This document shows positions 48,692 through 56,170 of a DNA stretch of 64,000 bases, in pieces. The notes under the pieces were generated by a model, which saw nothing but the letters and a program-made list of their open reading frames with translations, had not been told where the DNA came from and made no database searches. A program made the position numbers and the translations under genes. How positions within the stretch are numbered: position 1 is the stretch's first letter; each line of letters opens with the position of its first letter. The stretch is from positions 1-64,000 of IMG/VR virus record IMGVR_UViG_3300048925_000651. One strand, given 5' to 3'. Origin of the DNA: a virus.

Positions 48692-49630
48692 ATGTTCCTG
48701 CTCATCCTCGCGATCGCGCTCGCGCTCGTCGGCCTGGTGGCCGCCGCGGCCGCGTTCTTCTCGCGCAACGTCAGATTCGCCGCGGTGATCGTCGCGATCA
48801 TCGCCTTCATCGGTGGCGGCGTGTCGCTGTTCTCCGCCACGTTCTACGCCAACGGCGTCGGCGAGGCCAAGGTGCTCGTCAACAGCGTCGACAAGACCGT
48901 CGTCGGCACCATCGAGGAGCCCGGTTCGGGCTTCAAGGCGCCCTGGATCGACTTCGTCGACTTCGACTTGTTCTCCCAGGAGCTCCTCTACGCCGGCTCC
49001 GGTGACTCCACCCCTTCGTACTCCGGCGGCTCGGTCTCGGGCGCTGAGGTGACCGTCTCGGTCGGCGGCGCGAACGGCGGCTCCACTCAGGCCAACGTCG
49101 ACATCTCGGTGACCTACAGCGTCGACGCGGATGCCGTCGAGGCGATCTACGAGGGCTACCGCTCGCAGGAGCGCTTCACCAAGCAGGTCATCGAGAAGAC
49201 GATCCTCTCGACGATCCGCAGCGTCCCCTCGGCCTACTCCGCAACCGACTTCCGTGGCGCATCGCGCACCGAGGCCGCCGACATCATCACGAAGCAGCTG
49301 AACGAGAAGCTGCAGCCCCTCGGCGTCAACGTCGACTTCGTGAACATCCAGAACGTCACCTACCCCGACGAGGTGGAGGCCGCGCTGAAGGACGTGGAGG
49401 TGGCGAACCAGAAGCAGCAGAAGGCCCAGGCTGACCTGCGCGCCGCGGAGACCGCCGCCCAGCAGAAGGTCGTCGAGGCCCAGGCCGAGTCGGACGCCAA
49501 CGGCATCCTGAGCGCCAGCCTCACCCCGCAGGTGCTCGAGCAGCGCCGCATCGACGCCCTGCTGAAGGCCGCCGAGTCCGGCAGCCTCATCGTCGACGGC
49601 GGTGGCGGCGGGATCCTCATCCAGAAGTAA
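48692..49630 (+). CDS. SPFH/band 7 (prohibitin-like) membrane protein
   Basis: 312 residues. Two hydrophobic segments at 1-23 and 29-51 anchor it. Residues 60-240 are the SPFH domain (VDISVTYSVDADAVEAIYEGYRS...), and residues 235-285 form the Ala/Glu/Lys coiled coil typical of prohibitins (QKQQKAQADLRAAETAAQQKVV). A Gly-rich C-terminus follows. These proteins form membrane rings or scaffolds. Band-7 proteins occur in several actinophages with unknown role; membrane protection or superinfection immunity is speculative. Confidence 0.88.
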   Translation: MFLLILAIALALVGLVAAAAAFFSRNVRFAAVIVAIIAFIGGGVSLFSATFYANGVGEAKVLVNSVDKTVVGTIEEPGSGFKAPWIDFVDFDLFSQELLYAGSGDSTPSYSGGSVSGAEVTVSVGGANGGSTQANVDISVTYSVDADAVEAIYEGYRSQERFTKQVIEKTILSTIRSVPSAYSATDFRGASRTEAADIITKQLNEKLQPLGVNVDFVNIQNVTYPDEVEAALKDVEVANQKQQKAQADLRAAETAAQQKVVEAQAESDANGILSASLTPQVLEQRRIDALLKAAESGSLIVDGGGGGILIQK

Positions 49631-49640
49631 CCCCACCCCA

Positions 49641-49722
49641 GCGCCGATGCGGCAACTCCTCCCCACCGCCCCACGCGGGCACCAGGCTGAGGAGTCCGGG
49701 TTCGACCCCCGGCGGCGCACCA
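49641..49722 (+). ncRNA. tRNA-like RNA lacking a D arm, with encoded CCA
   Basis: The 5' GCGCCG (49641-49646) pairs with CGGCGC (49713-49718), followed by A-CCA. A perfect T arm CCGGG-TTCGACC-CCCGG occupies 49696-49712. Between them is a perfect 7-bp helix ACTCCTC/GAGGAGT (49655-49661 with 49689-49695) stacked directly on the T stem, with an inner GCCC/GGGC hairpin and no D stem or normal anticodon loop. The acceptor has six pairs only. The topology recalls the tRNA domain of tmRNA. A decayed tRNA is the alternative. Confidence 0.55.
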
Positions 49723-49756
49723 GAACACCCCACGACCCCAGACCGAAGGAGAGAGC

Positions 49757-50515
49757 ATGACGAACCCCAACAGCAAGGCGGGCCTCCGCGAGAGGCTCAT
49801 CGAAGAGCTTGAGCTGACTTCCCGCCTTGACAGCAAGCTGGCCAAAGCCGAGAGCGTGCTCCGCAACCTCGGCTACGAGCGTGTGACGGATGAACGCCCC
49901 ATCCCTGGCTCCTCGGGTATCGTCCTCTTCGATCTTGGTAGGACAGACTGGCGCCTCTCGCGCGAGGCTCTCGAGGAGAAGCGCAAGGTGAGCGAGGACG
50001 CCAAGGCTGCCCACCAGAAGGACATCGCCGCCGCCGTGGAGCAGTCCCGCCTCGACACCCTCGCCGCGGTCATCGACGCGCTCGAGCTGAGCGAGTACGG
50101 CTACCAGCGCCCCAACAGCACGGGCTTCGCGTACCCCGCTGCGGACATCCGAGGAGCCCTCGGTCTCGGACCCAAGGGCCCCGAGCGCCTCTGGTCGGAC
50201 ATCCAGACCGCCCTCGCGCTGCGCGCTGAGGCGAAGACCGACGCTGACCGCCGGGCCGCCGCGGAACGGCTCAAGCGCGCCACGCGGCCCGCCTTCGCCA
50301 CTGGCGGCTACACCGGCACGACCGGTGACCCGGCCGGGCTTGTTCAGCATGCCCTGCTGAAGGTTGGTTACGCCGGTCCTCTCTCCGCCGCCGACACCGA
50401 GAGCATCAGGGCTCTCGCCAAGCGGTTCTCCACCTCGACCACCGCCAAACCGAGTCCCGCCCCCGCCGCCGCCCCGAAGAAGCCGAAGGCCAAGAAGAAG
50501 GCGGCCAAGAAGTGA
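49757..50515 (+). CDS. hypothetical protein with Lys-rich histone-like tail
   Basis: 252 residues. The N-terminus is helical and coiled-coil-like. A middle segment FATGGYTGTTGDPAGLVQHALLKVG echoes the tape measure C-terminal GGYTGSGGKYTPAGIVHKGE. The last 30 residues are Pro/Ala/Lys (PKKPKAKKKAAKK), like histone H1 tails, suggesting DNA or RNA binding. ATG follows GAAGGAGAG, right after the tRNA-like RNA. Unknown function. Confidence 0.7.
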   Translation: MTNPNSKAGLRERLIEELELTSRLDSKLAKAESVLRNLGYERVTDERPIPGSSGIVLFDLGRTDWRLSREALEEKRKVSEDAKAAHQKDIAAAVEQSRLDTLAAVIDALELSEYGYQRPNSTGFAYPAADIRGALGLGPKGPERLWSDIQTALALRAEAKTDADRRAAAERLKRATRPAFATGGYTGTTGDPAGLVQHALLKVGYAGPLSAADTESIRALAKRFSTSTTAKPSPAPAAAPKKPKAKKKAAKK

Positions 50516-50751
50516 GCGGCCTGCTGTCGGTCGACTCCCGCCGCGTCGACGCCGTCGTCAGCGTCGTCGGCGGCTCGCTGGAGATCGCCCTCTTCGACGA
50601 GGAGCAGGACGCCGAACGCTACAGCGCGTACGTCGGTCGCATGAAGCCGTGCGTGGTGATGCCCGACCTGAAGGTGATGCGAACCAGCTTCGCTGAGCAC
50701 TTCCGTGACGACCCGCGTCTGGTCGAGGTCCTCGATCGGGGTGAGGCATGA
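50512..50751 (+). CDS. hypothetical protein
   Basis: 79 residues from GTG overlapping the previous stop. Pattern of strands (AVVSVVGGSLEIALF) and a C-terminal helix; one CVVMPDLKV strand. Unknown function. Confidence 0.6.
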   Translation: MSGLLSVDSRRVDAVVSVVGGSLEIALFDEEQDAERYSAYVGRMKPCVVMPDLKVMRTSFAEHFRDDPRLVEVLDRGEA

Positions 50752-51131
50752 AGGTCATCGACCTCCCCCAGGGCGCCGGCAAGACCACGCAGCTCGTCGA
50801 GTCCATGCTGCAGCCCGGCAACGAGGACGTGATCTACATCGCGCCCACCATCGCCCAGGCTGACCACGCCCGTCGCATGGCCGCCAGCATGATCCTCGAT
50901 CGCGCGAGCGCTTTGCTCGGCTTCGACATGAGCGTCATCGTGCCCACGGTCTCCCGGGCGGGCAAGCTCGGCCGACGCTTCATGGGCGCCAGCCAGCTGG
51001 CGAACCACCCGCGCCAGCTCATCGACGCCCGCGTCGTGATCGACGAGCTCCCCGGGGTGCTCTACGTGCTCGCCGGCTGCGCCCGCGTGGAGACGGTCGC
51101 CCTCACCAGCAATGAGGAGCGGACGCCGTAA
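50748..51131 (+). CDS. small P-loop ATPase/NTPase
   Basis: 127 residues. MKVIDLPQGAGKTTQLVE is a Walker A at the extreme N-terminus, VIYIAPTIAQADHARR a helicase motif Ia-like segment, and ARVVIDELPGVLYVL a Walker B (DELP). It is about the size of a single truncated RecA-like lobe. Could be an NTPase related to phage terminase/helicase lobes; function unknown. Confidence 0.7.
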   Translation: MKVIDLPQGAGKTTQLVESMLQPGNEDVIYIAPTIAQADHARRMAASMILDRASALLGFDMSVIVPTVSRAGKLGRRFMGASQLANHPRQLIDARVVIDELPGVLYVLAGCARVETVALTSNEERTP

Positions 51132-51370
51132 TGAACCCCGACGCACCCCTCGGACTCGTCCCGGCACCAGGCTGGCCTGTTCGGATCAACGAGCGCCTGG
51201 ACCCGACGATGGACATGGTCGAGGTCCGCATACGCCCCGACCAGGAGGCGATGATCCTCATCCCGCTCGAGGCCGCCGGCGACAAGGGCTACGTCGCCGA
51301 GGCCGTCCGTTACGCAGCGGAGAACCTCGCCAACCGTGTCATCTCCCAGTTCCAGGAGGCAGTGAAGTGA
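51131..51370 (+). CDS. hypothetical protein
   Basis: 79 residues; the ATG starts on the last base of the previous stop. MDMVEVRIRPDQEAMILIPLEAAGDKGYV is the main motif. Unknown function. Confidence 0.6.
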   Translation: MNPDAPLGLVPAPGWPVRINERLDPTMDMVEVRIRPDQEAMILIPLEAAGDKGYVAEAVRYAAENLANRVISQFQEAVK

Positions 51371-51687
51371 CCAGCCGCCGCCTCCAGACTCGCCGTCTGC
51401 GGCTGCGCGGCGCGCCTCCGCTCGAGCACAACGCACACATCTCAGCGGCCAAGGCGAGCGCCCGCCGCATCCGCCGACAGATCGCCGCTCAACGACGCCT
51501 CGCAATCGCGTATCGGAAGCTCTATCACACGCTTGGGGCACTGAGCCTCGGTGCCAACCAGGCCGCAAAGGCCATCGGTGGCTTCACTGACGCGCTGTCG
51601 GACCAGCAATCCGTGCGGACCCGCCACGTAGCCGTCGGCGTGGTCCACCGTGGCAAGTTCTACTTCCCAGCCCAGCCCAACTTCTGA
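51367..51687 (+). CDS. basic helical protein
   Basis: 106 residues from GTG. Extremely Arg-rich N-terminal half (SRRLQTRRLRLRGAP; ASARRIRRQIAAQRRLAIAYRKLY), then a more neutral C-terminus. Probable nucleic-acid binding protein. Coupled to the previous gene by GTGA overlap. Confidence 0.6.
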   Translation: MTSRRLQTRRLRLRGAPPLEHNAHISAAKASARRIRRQIAAQRRLAIAYRKLYHTLGALSLGANQAAKAIGGFTDALSDQQSVRTRHVAVGVVHRGKFYFPAQPNF

Positions 51688-51711
51688 CCCATAGCCCCCC
51701 CGAGAGAGGAA

Positions 51712-51723
51712 TTAGCTAGATAT
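51712..51723. promoter_or_regulatory. dispersed 12-bp operator over a start codon
   Basis: TTAGCTAGATAT lies between the GAGAGGA ribosome site and ATG 51722, overlapping the first two bases of the ATG. Confidence 0.75.
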
Positions 51724-51997
51724 GTCCAACTTCAACAGTGACATCGTTCTCGGCGACGAGTACGAGGACACCCAGACCGAGTTTCGTGGCATCGCCACGG
51801 CGATCTACTTCTACCAGTACGGCTGTGAGCGGGTGAACCTCGAGGCCTTCGACAAGAAGACCAAGGACATCCGCTCGCTCACCTTCGACGCGCCCCGCCT
51901 GCGACACGTCAAGACCGGCAGGGTCGCGACCGTGACGCGTACAGGTGGTCCCGGAAACGGACGCGAGGCGCGCCGTGACGAGGGGGCTCGTCGATGA
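51722..51997 (+). CDS. hypothetical protein
   Basis: 91 residues. FRGIATAIYFYQYGCERVNLEAFDKKTKDIRSLTFDAPRL is a small beta-rich domain; the C-terminus is Arg-rich. Its start codon is embedded in an operator copy. A common small actinophage protein type; function unknown. Confidence 0.65.
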   Translation: MSNFNSDIVLGDEYEDTQTEFRGIATAIYFYQYGCERVNLEAFDKKTKDIRSLTFDAPRLRHVKTGRVATVTRTGGPGNGREARRDEGARR

Positions 51998-52251
51998 GCC
52001 ATTTCAACCCCGCCTTCAAGTCCAGCGCTGACCAGGATGCCGCGATCGCCCTGATCGTAGATCACGGTCTCGACCCGAGGCTCATCCTCGCCGACGCACT
52101 CAGCGCGGAGGGCTACTACGTCTTCCGTGAGGGTGAGCCGAGGTTTCTCGACCCGGACTCGGACGAGCCGAACGTCGAGCTCCGCCCCTGGCCCGAGGGT
52201 TTCCCCTGGAGCGAGCTCGAGTCCCACCTCACGTCGGAGGTGCTCCGATGA
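51994..52251 (+). CDS. hypothetical protein
   Basis: 85 residues, acidic, with a helical N-terminus (SADQDAAIALIVDHGLDPRLILADAL) and a Pro-rich C-terminus. Four-base overlaps with both neighbours. Unknown function. Confidence 0.6.
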   Translation: MSHFNPAFKSSADQDAAIALIVDHGLDPRLILADALSAEGYYVFREGEPRFLDPDSDEPNVELRPWPEGFPWSELESHLTSEVLR

Positions 52252-52406
52252 GCAGCGCCACATCCATCACCGGCGGTCTCGCCCGGCTCGGCGCCCGCGA
52301 GGTGTTCGCCCTGGCCACCGCCAAGCGACTCGCTCGCGAGGCGACTGACCAGGACTTCCACAACGTCGTCACGGTCGACGAGAACGGCAAGGAGGACTGG
52401 TCGTGA
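52248..52406 (+). CDS. hypothetical small protein
   Basis: 52 residues, helical (LARLGAREVFALATAKRLARE), ATGA and GTGA overlaps to neighbours. Unknown function. Confidence 0.6.
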   Translation: MSSATSITGGLARLGAREVFALATAKRLAREATDQDFHNVVTVDENGKEDWS

Positions 52407-52789
52407 ACGCCGAAGAACTTGAGCCCTTGACCGAGGCCCGCGAACAGCTCGCCACCGCGGTGATCGGACGCAAGATCACGCGAGTCGAGCGCTCTGGTCG
52501 GGGCCGCGACTGGGATCCGATCGAGATCACTCTCGATGATGGAGCGGTCGTGAAGCTGGATGGATACGGCGACTGCTGCGCATTCGCTGGCGTCGACGCG
52601 TTCACCTTCCTGCCCGGAGTAGAACACGTCATCACCAACGTCACCCCATCTGGCAATGGTGAGCAGTGGTTCATCCTGGCGAACCTCGCCGAAGTTCTCA
52701 CCCTCGACGTTTCGGCTAGCGAAGGCAGCGGCTACTACAGCTTCGGCATCGCAGTAAGCGTCACCCGATCGAAGGAGGCAGCAGCGTGA
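52403..52789 (+). CDS. hypothetical beta-rich protein
   Basis: 128 residues from GTG. IGRKITRVERSG..WDPIEITLDDGAVVKLDGYGDCCAFAGVDAF reads as a compact beta sandwich common in small actinophage proteins of unknown function (the GYGDCCA motif stands out). Coupled to its neighbours. Confidence 0.65.
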   Translation: MNAEELEPLTEAREQLATAVIGRKITRVERSGRGRDWDPIEITLDDGAVVKLDGYGDCCAFAGVDAFTFLPGVEHVITNVTPSGNGEQWFILANLAEVLTLDVSASEGSGYYSFGIAVSVTRSKEAAA

Positions 52790-53052
52790 GCGACCGCATC
52801 TACCAGTCCATCGACATGCCTCAGGACTATCACGCCCAGCCGGCGACCATTGCGGCCGCCGTGGCTGCAGCCCTGACCAACCTCGAGGACAAGGTCAAGG
52901 CGCGCGGCCTGCGCCCGATCTGGGACACCGTCGAGATTGCCACGGAGGCTAACGAGATCGACGAGTCGACCTTCGCCGAGAGCGACACCTACCGCATCAC
53001 CACCGGCGAGGTGTCTGTCCTCGCCGTCGACCCCAAGGAGGTCTCCGAGTGA
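52786..53052 (+). CDS. hypothetical protein
   Basis: 88 residues from GTG. Central helix (IAAAVAAALTNLEDKVKARG) and a strand (LRPIWDTVEIA). Unknown function. Confidence 0.6.
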   Translation: MSDRIYQSIDMPQDYHAQPATIAAAVAAALTNLEDKVKARGLRPIWDTVEIATEANEIDESTFAESDTYRITTGEVSVLAVDPKEVSE

Positions 53053-53330
53053 GCACCGCATCCACCCTCACCGTCGACGAGTTCATCGAGGTTCGCACCG
53101 AGGTCGCGAAGCGCCTCGGCGAGAACAGCCAGACGCAGGTCCCCACCCGTGAGCGCCAGGCCGAGAAGCTCATGCGTCTCGGGTACATCAACTTCGAGGC
53201 CGTGCTGCTGGTGTTGCACCCGCCGGCTCCGCCCGAGCCGGCCGAAGGCGAGAAGACCGTCACCCGACTCCTGGAAGACCTCGAGGAGCCCGACGCCAAC
53301 CCCTACGACTACCAGGAGGACCCCCAGTGA
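53049..53330 (+). CDS. hypothetical acidic protein
   Basis: 93 residues from GTG. TLTVDEFIEVRTEVAKRLGENSQTQVPTRERQAEKLMRLGY suggests a helical domain; Pro/Glu-rich tail. Unknown function. Confidence 0.6.
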   Translation: MSTASTLTVDEFIEVRTEVAKRLGENSQTQVPTRERQAEKLMRLGYINFEAVLLVLHPPAPPEPAEGEKTVTRLLEDLEEPDANPYDYQEDPQ

Positions 53331-53656
53331 CCGCTCTCGACCTCGATGAGGCCTTCAAGCGCCTCGACAGCTACAACAACGAGACGAAGAGCCTCGCCAG
53401 GCAGGAGATCCGCCGCGAGTTCGCCCGTCTGCAGCTCCTTGAGCCGCAGGCTGCGGCATACCGCGAGATCGCAGAGAGTCAGGCGCGCGACATTGCGATC
53501 CTGTCCACCCAGCTCGCCGTCAAGGCCAACGAACCACTCGCCGTCTCCCTCGGCCAGAACGAGTACGCGAACATCGCCGCGACCGTGCACCAGCTCCTCG
53601 TGGATCTCGAGCTCGTGCCGGCACCGACCGTCCCGTCGGGAGGGCAGCTCTCGTGA
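53327..53656 (+). CDS. hypothetical protein
   Basis: 109 residues from GTG. A helical N-terminus (ETKSLARQEIRREFARLQLLEPQAAAYREI) suggests a coiled coil. Unknown function. Confidence 0.6.
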   Translation: MTALDLDEAFKRLDSYNNETKSLARQEIRREFARLQLLEPQAAAYREIAESQARDIAILSTQLAVKANEPLAVSLGQNEYANIAATVHQLLVDLELVPAPTVPSGGQLS

Positions 53657-54156
53657 CCACGACCACCGAGTACGAGTTCCAGGTCCTCTCCCCCGGCCAG
53701 GTCGACGCGATCCGTTCGTTGCAGAGTTTCATCGGCGCGATGAACGCTGAGAAGGGCTTCCACGACGAGGGCGACAACCTCCGGTCGATGGACAACGTCT
53801 TCGACGACGAGGGCTTCACCGCTCCCTACCTGCGGAACTACTACACCGCGCGCCTGGCGCTCGTCACCACCGAGGTCGCCGAGGCGGTCGAGGAGTTGCG
53901 CAACGGCCGCGCCGTCGATGAGACGTACTACCTCTACGAGGATGGCGGCGAGGCTGTCGCGCACGGGAATCGTCCAGCCTCCGTCGACCCGATGGACCGC
54001 CCTCGCAAGCCCGAAGGCGTCCCCTCCGAGGTCGCCGACGTAGTGGTGCGCTCGTTCGACTTCGCGGACGAGGCCCAGTTCGACCTCGCCGAGATCCTGG
54101 ACCGCAAGCTCGCCTACAACGCGAGCCGGCCCAAGATGCACGGCCGGAAGTTCTGA
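53653..54156 (+). CDS. MazG-like nucleotide pyrophosphohydrolase
   Basis: 167 residues from GTG. VTTEVAEAVEELRNG and SEVADVVVRSFDFADE are the two acidic helix motifs (ExxE and ExxD) of all-alpha NTP pyrophosphatases of the MazG/dUTPase-like superfamily. An extra loop lies between them. It would hydrolyse (d)NTPs or lower alarmone-linked signals. It lies among other nucleotide-metabolism genes, supporting the assignment. Confidence 0.75.
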   Translation: MTTTTEYEFQVLSPGQVDAIRSLQSFIGAMNAEKGFHDEGDNLRSMDNVFDDEGFTAPYLRNYYTARLALVTTEVAEAVEELRNGRAVDETYYLYEDGGEAVAHGNRPASVDPMDRPRKPEGVPSEVADVVVRSFDFADEAQFDLAEILDRKLAYNASRPKMHGRKF

Positions 54157-54158
54157 CC

Positions 54159-54392
54159 ATGAGCGCGCCATCCCCCGCCGTCGGCCAGCGCTGGCTCCGC
54201 GACCGTGACGGTCACGAGGTCGCGATCACCGGCATCCTCGACAACCACCGCGGCGATGTCCTTGAGATTGCCTACCGTCGAGTCCAGGAGGATGGCGCGC
54301 TCCTCGGCAGCACGAGCCGCCTGCTCCCCCACACCTTCGCCCGCCGCTTCACCCTCATCGAGAAGGAGACCCGAGATGGTTCTGCTGGATAA
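54159..54392 (+). CDS. hypothetical beta-rich protein
   Basis: 77 residues. VGQRWLRDRDGHEVAITGILDNHRGDVLEIAYRR has an SH3-like strand pattern, and RLLPHTFARRFTLIE follows. It overlaps the next gene by 17 bases. Unknown function. Confidence 0.6.
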   Translation: MSAPSPAVGQRWLRDRDGHEVAITGILDNHRGDVLEIAYRRVQEDGALLGSTSRLLPHTFARRFTLIEKETRDGSAG

Positions 54393-54492
54393 CCGCCCCC
54401 GTGGCCCGAGGTTCAACCCTGGCGTGTACCTCTTCCTCATGCTCGCCCTCTGCGGCCTCGCCGCACTCGGCGCACTCGCCGTCGGCGCCTGA
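54376..54492 (+). CDS. single-span membrane micro-protein
   Basis: 38 residues: a short basic start, then a membrane helix (VYLFLMLALCGLAALGALAV). The ATG follows GAAGGAGACCCGAG. Unknown function. Confidence 0.55.
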   Translation: MVLLDNRPRGPRFNPGVYLFLMLALCGLAALGALAVGA

Positions 54493-54508
54493 GAGAACGG
54501 AGAAGCAC

Positions 54509-54727
54509 ATGGGAGCACGCGTAGCGTTCCGAAACCGAGCCAACGGCGCACGACTGGATGGGGAGTTCATTGCGGACACCGGCGTCGCCTGGCTCGTCAA
54601 GCCCGACGGGGGCTACCCCGTCTACACGGTCCAGCGCAGCGAGTGGGACTCCGTCGAGCCCGCACCGACGCGCGGCGGCCGCAACAGCCCGTTCGACGAC
54701 CTGTTTCGGGGTCAGTGGCATGGCTGA
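54509..54727 (+). CDS. hypothetical protein
   Basis: 72 residues. ARVAFRNRANGARLDGEFIADTGVAWLVKPDGG resembles an SH3-like beta barrel. The ATG follows AACGGAGAAG. Overlaps the next gene by eight bases. Unknown function. Confidence 0.6.
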   Translation: MGARVAFRNRANGARLDGEFIADTGVAWLVKPDGGYPVYTVQRSEWDSVEPAPTRGGRNSPFDDLFRGQWHG

Positions 54728-54983
54728 GCAGATCGCCGAACTCGAGGCGCTTATCGCCGCCCCCGTCGGCCCCTTCGTGCGGCTGAGCATCGCCGTCGAT
54801 GAATCCCCCGCCTCAGACGCCCCCGTGGGCACCAAGGTCGAGAGTCGCGTGCTCAGCTTCGGCCACACACTCCCCGCCGGCTTCCCTGAGCGCTTCAACG
54901 AACCCGCTCAGCGAGCCTTCGCCAACCTGTTCGGCGCCGCCGCTGCACAGATGTTCCTCGAACACTTCAAGGAGTCCGAATGA
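54720..54983 (+). CDS. hypothetical protein
   Basis: 87 residues. A helical start (AEQIAELEALIAA), a beta segment (FVRLSIAVDES) and a C-terminal helix. Unknown function. Confidence 0.6.
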   Translation: MAEQIAELEALIAAPVGPFVRLSIAVDESPASDAPVGTKVESRVLSFGHTLPAGFPERFNEPAQRAFANLFGAAAAQMFLEHFKESE

Positions 54984-55195
54984 GCCCTCACCGCTGGCAG
55001 GTCGTCGTCAAGCCCGGCCCCTTGGGCATCGGGTGGATCGTCAGGCTCGAGAAGAGTCTGCTGCTGTACGGCCCGCGCCTCCGCTCGGCCCTCGGGCCCC
55101 GGTTCGCCTGGTGGTGGCGCCCCACGCACGCCGCCGCAGTCACGAAGGGTTTCGCGCTCGTCACCGAACTCGAGCGACCGAAGGGAATTAGCTAG
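54980..55195 (+). CDS. hypothetical protein
   Basis: 71 residues. IVRLEKSLLLYGPRLRSALGPRFAWWWRPTHAAAVTKGFAL is aromatic and basic, possibly membrane-peripheral. Its stop TAG lies inside an operator copy. Unknown function. Confidence 0.6.
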   Translation: MSPHRWQVVVKPGPLGIGWIVRLEKSLLLYGPRLRSALGPRFAWWWRPTHAAAVTKGFALVTELERPKGIS

Positions 55196-55199
55196 ATGA
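55188..55199. promoter_or_regulatory. dispersed 12-bp operator over a start codon
   Basis: TTAGCTAGATGA includes both the preceding gene's stop TAG and the ATG of the following gene. Confidence 0.7.
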
Positions 55200-55429
55200 C
55201 CGCCTACCTCGACCGCACCCGCAGCTGGGGCGAGCGCAACGGCGGCGTATCCGACCCCCGCCTCATCCGCCGCCTCGACAACATCCCCGCCAACACCGAA
55301 GAGGAGATCGCCGCCGTGAAGCGCATGATCGCCACCCACTTCCCCGGCGCCGACCCCGCGTCGACGACGACCCGCCACCAGCTGGAGGCCATGCTCCTTC
55401 CCGCAGACGACCTGGCGCTGGCAGCATGA
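55196..55429 (+). CDS. hypothetical protein
   Basis: 77 residues. ISANTEEEIAAVKRMIATHFPGADPAST-like helical core and a C-terminal HQLEAMLLPADDLALA. The start codon overlaps an operator. Unknown function. Confidence 0.6.
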   Translation: MTAYLDRTRSWGERNGGVSDPRLIRRLDNIPANTEEEIAAVKRMIATHFPGADPASTTTRHQLEAMLLPADDLALAA

Positions 55430-56154
55430 CCGGCCAGCTGCTCGTCTTTGACACCGAGACAACTTCGGCGAACCCGGAAGAGGCCCGGATCGTCAGCGCC
55501 TACCTCGGCATGCTCGCCGGCGACGGCTCGATCGTCATCGAGAAGGAGTGGATCGTCCAGCCCGACGGCTGGGTCATCCCTGACGAGGCTGCCGCTATCC
55601 ACGGCATCAGCACGGAGGAGGCGACCGAACGTGGCGCCCCACTCGAGGACGTGCTGCGCGAGATCTGCCAGATCATCGCCAACCAGGTGGGGGCGCACTA
55701 TGCCCCGCTGGCGGGCCAGAACCTCCAGTACGACCTGACGCTCCTCGACCGCGAGATGAAGCGCCTGTGGCCCGGCTCCGGCGTCCAGGAGGTGCTCGGA
55801 GACGGCGTGGTGCTCGACTCGCTCGTCATCGACAAGGAGATCGACAAGTACCGCAAGGGCAAGCGCATCCTCACGGCGATGACGGCGCACTACGGCGTGT
55901 CGCTCTCCGAGGAGGAAGCCCACGGCGCTCGCGCCGACGCCGTCGCCGCCGGCCGCGTCATCCAGGCGATGGCGCGACACCCCAAGGGCGGCGTGCTGCG
56001 CGCCCTGCCGCTGCGACTGCTGCACCAGAAGCAGGTCCAGTGGAAGGCCGAGCAGGCCGCCAGCCTGCAGCACTACTTCCGCACCAAGGGAGGCGAGCCG
56101 GACGCCGTCGTGCGCGGCGAGTGGCCCTTCATCCCCGCGGCGACCGCCGCCTAA
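55426..56154 (+). CDS. DnaQ-like 3'-5' exonuclease
   Basis: 242 residues. DEDDh motifs: LLVFDTETT (Asp9/Glu11), GQNLQYDLTLLDRE (Asp in Exo II) and HGARADAVAAGRV (His and Asp in Exo III). It digests 3' ends of DNA or RNA, probably for proofreading or nucleotide recycling. The C-terminal 70 residues (QKQVQWKAEQAASLQ) form an extra helical region as in other phage DnaQ proteins. Confidence 0.85.
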   Translation: MTGQLLVFDTETTSANPEEARIVSAYLGMLAGDGSIVIEKEWIVQPDGWVIPDEAAAIHGISTEEATERGAPLEDVLREICQIIANQVGAHYAPLAGQNLQYDLTLLDREMKRLWPGSGVQEVLGDGVVLDSLVIDKEIDKYRKGKRILTAMTAHYGVSLSEEEAHGARADAVAAGRVIQAMARHPKGGVLRALPLRLLHQKQVQWKAEQAASLQHYFRTKGGEPDAVVRGEWPFIPAATAA

Positions 56155-56170
56155 TCGACCAGGAGAGAAC

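Noticed and set aside
49641-49722. Ordinary tRNA gene
   Set aside because: No D stem and no seven-base anticodon loop can be drawn, so it is listed as tRNA-like instead.
48479-50350. 623-codon open frame on the minus strand
   Set aside because: It is antisense to the SPFH gene and neighbours, with low-complexity Arg/Asp/Gly composition produced by high third-position GC.
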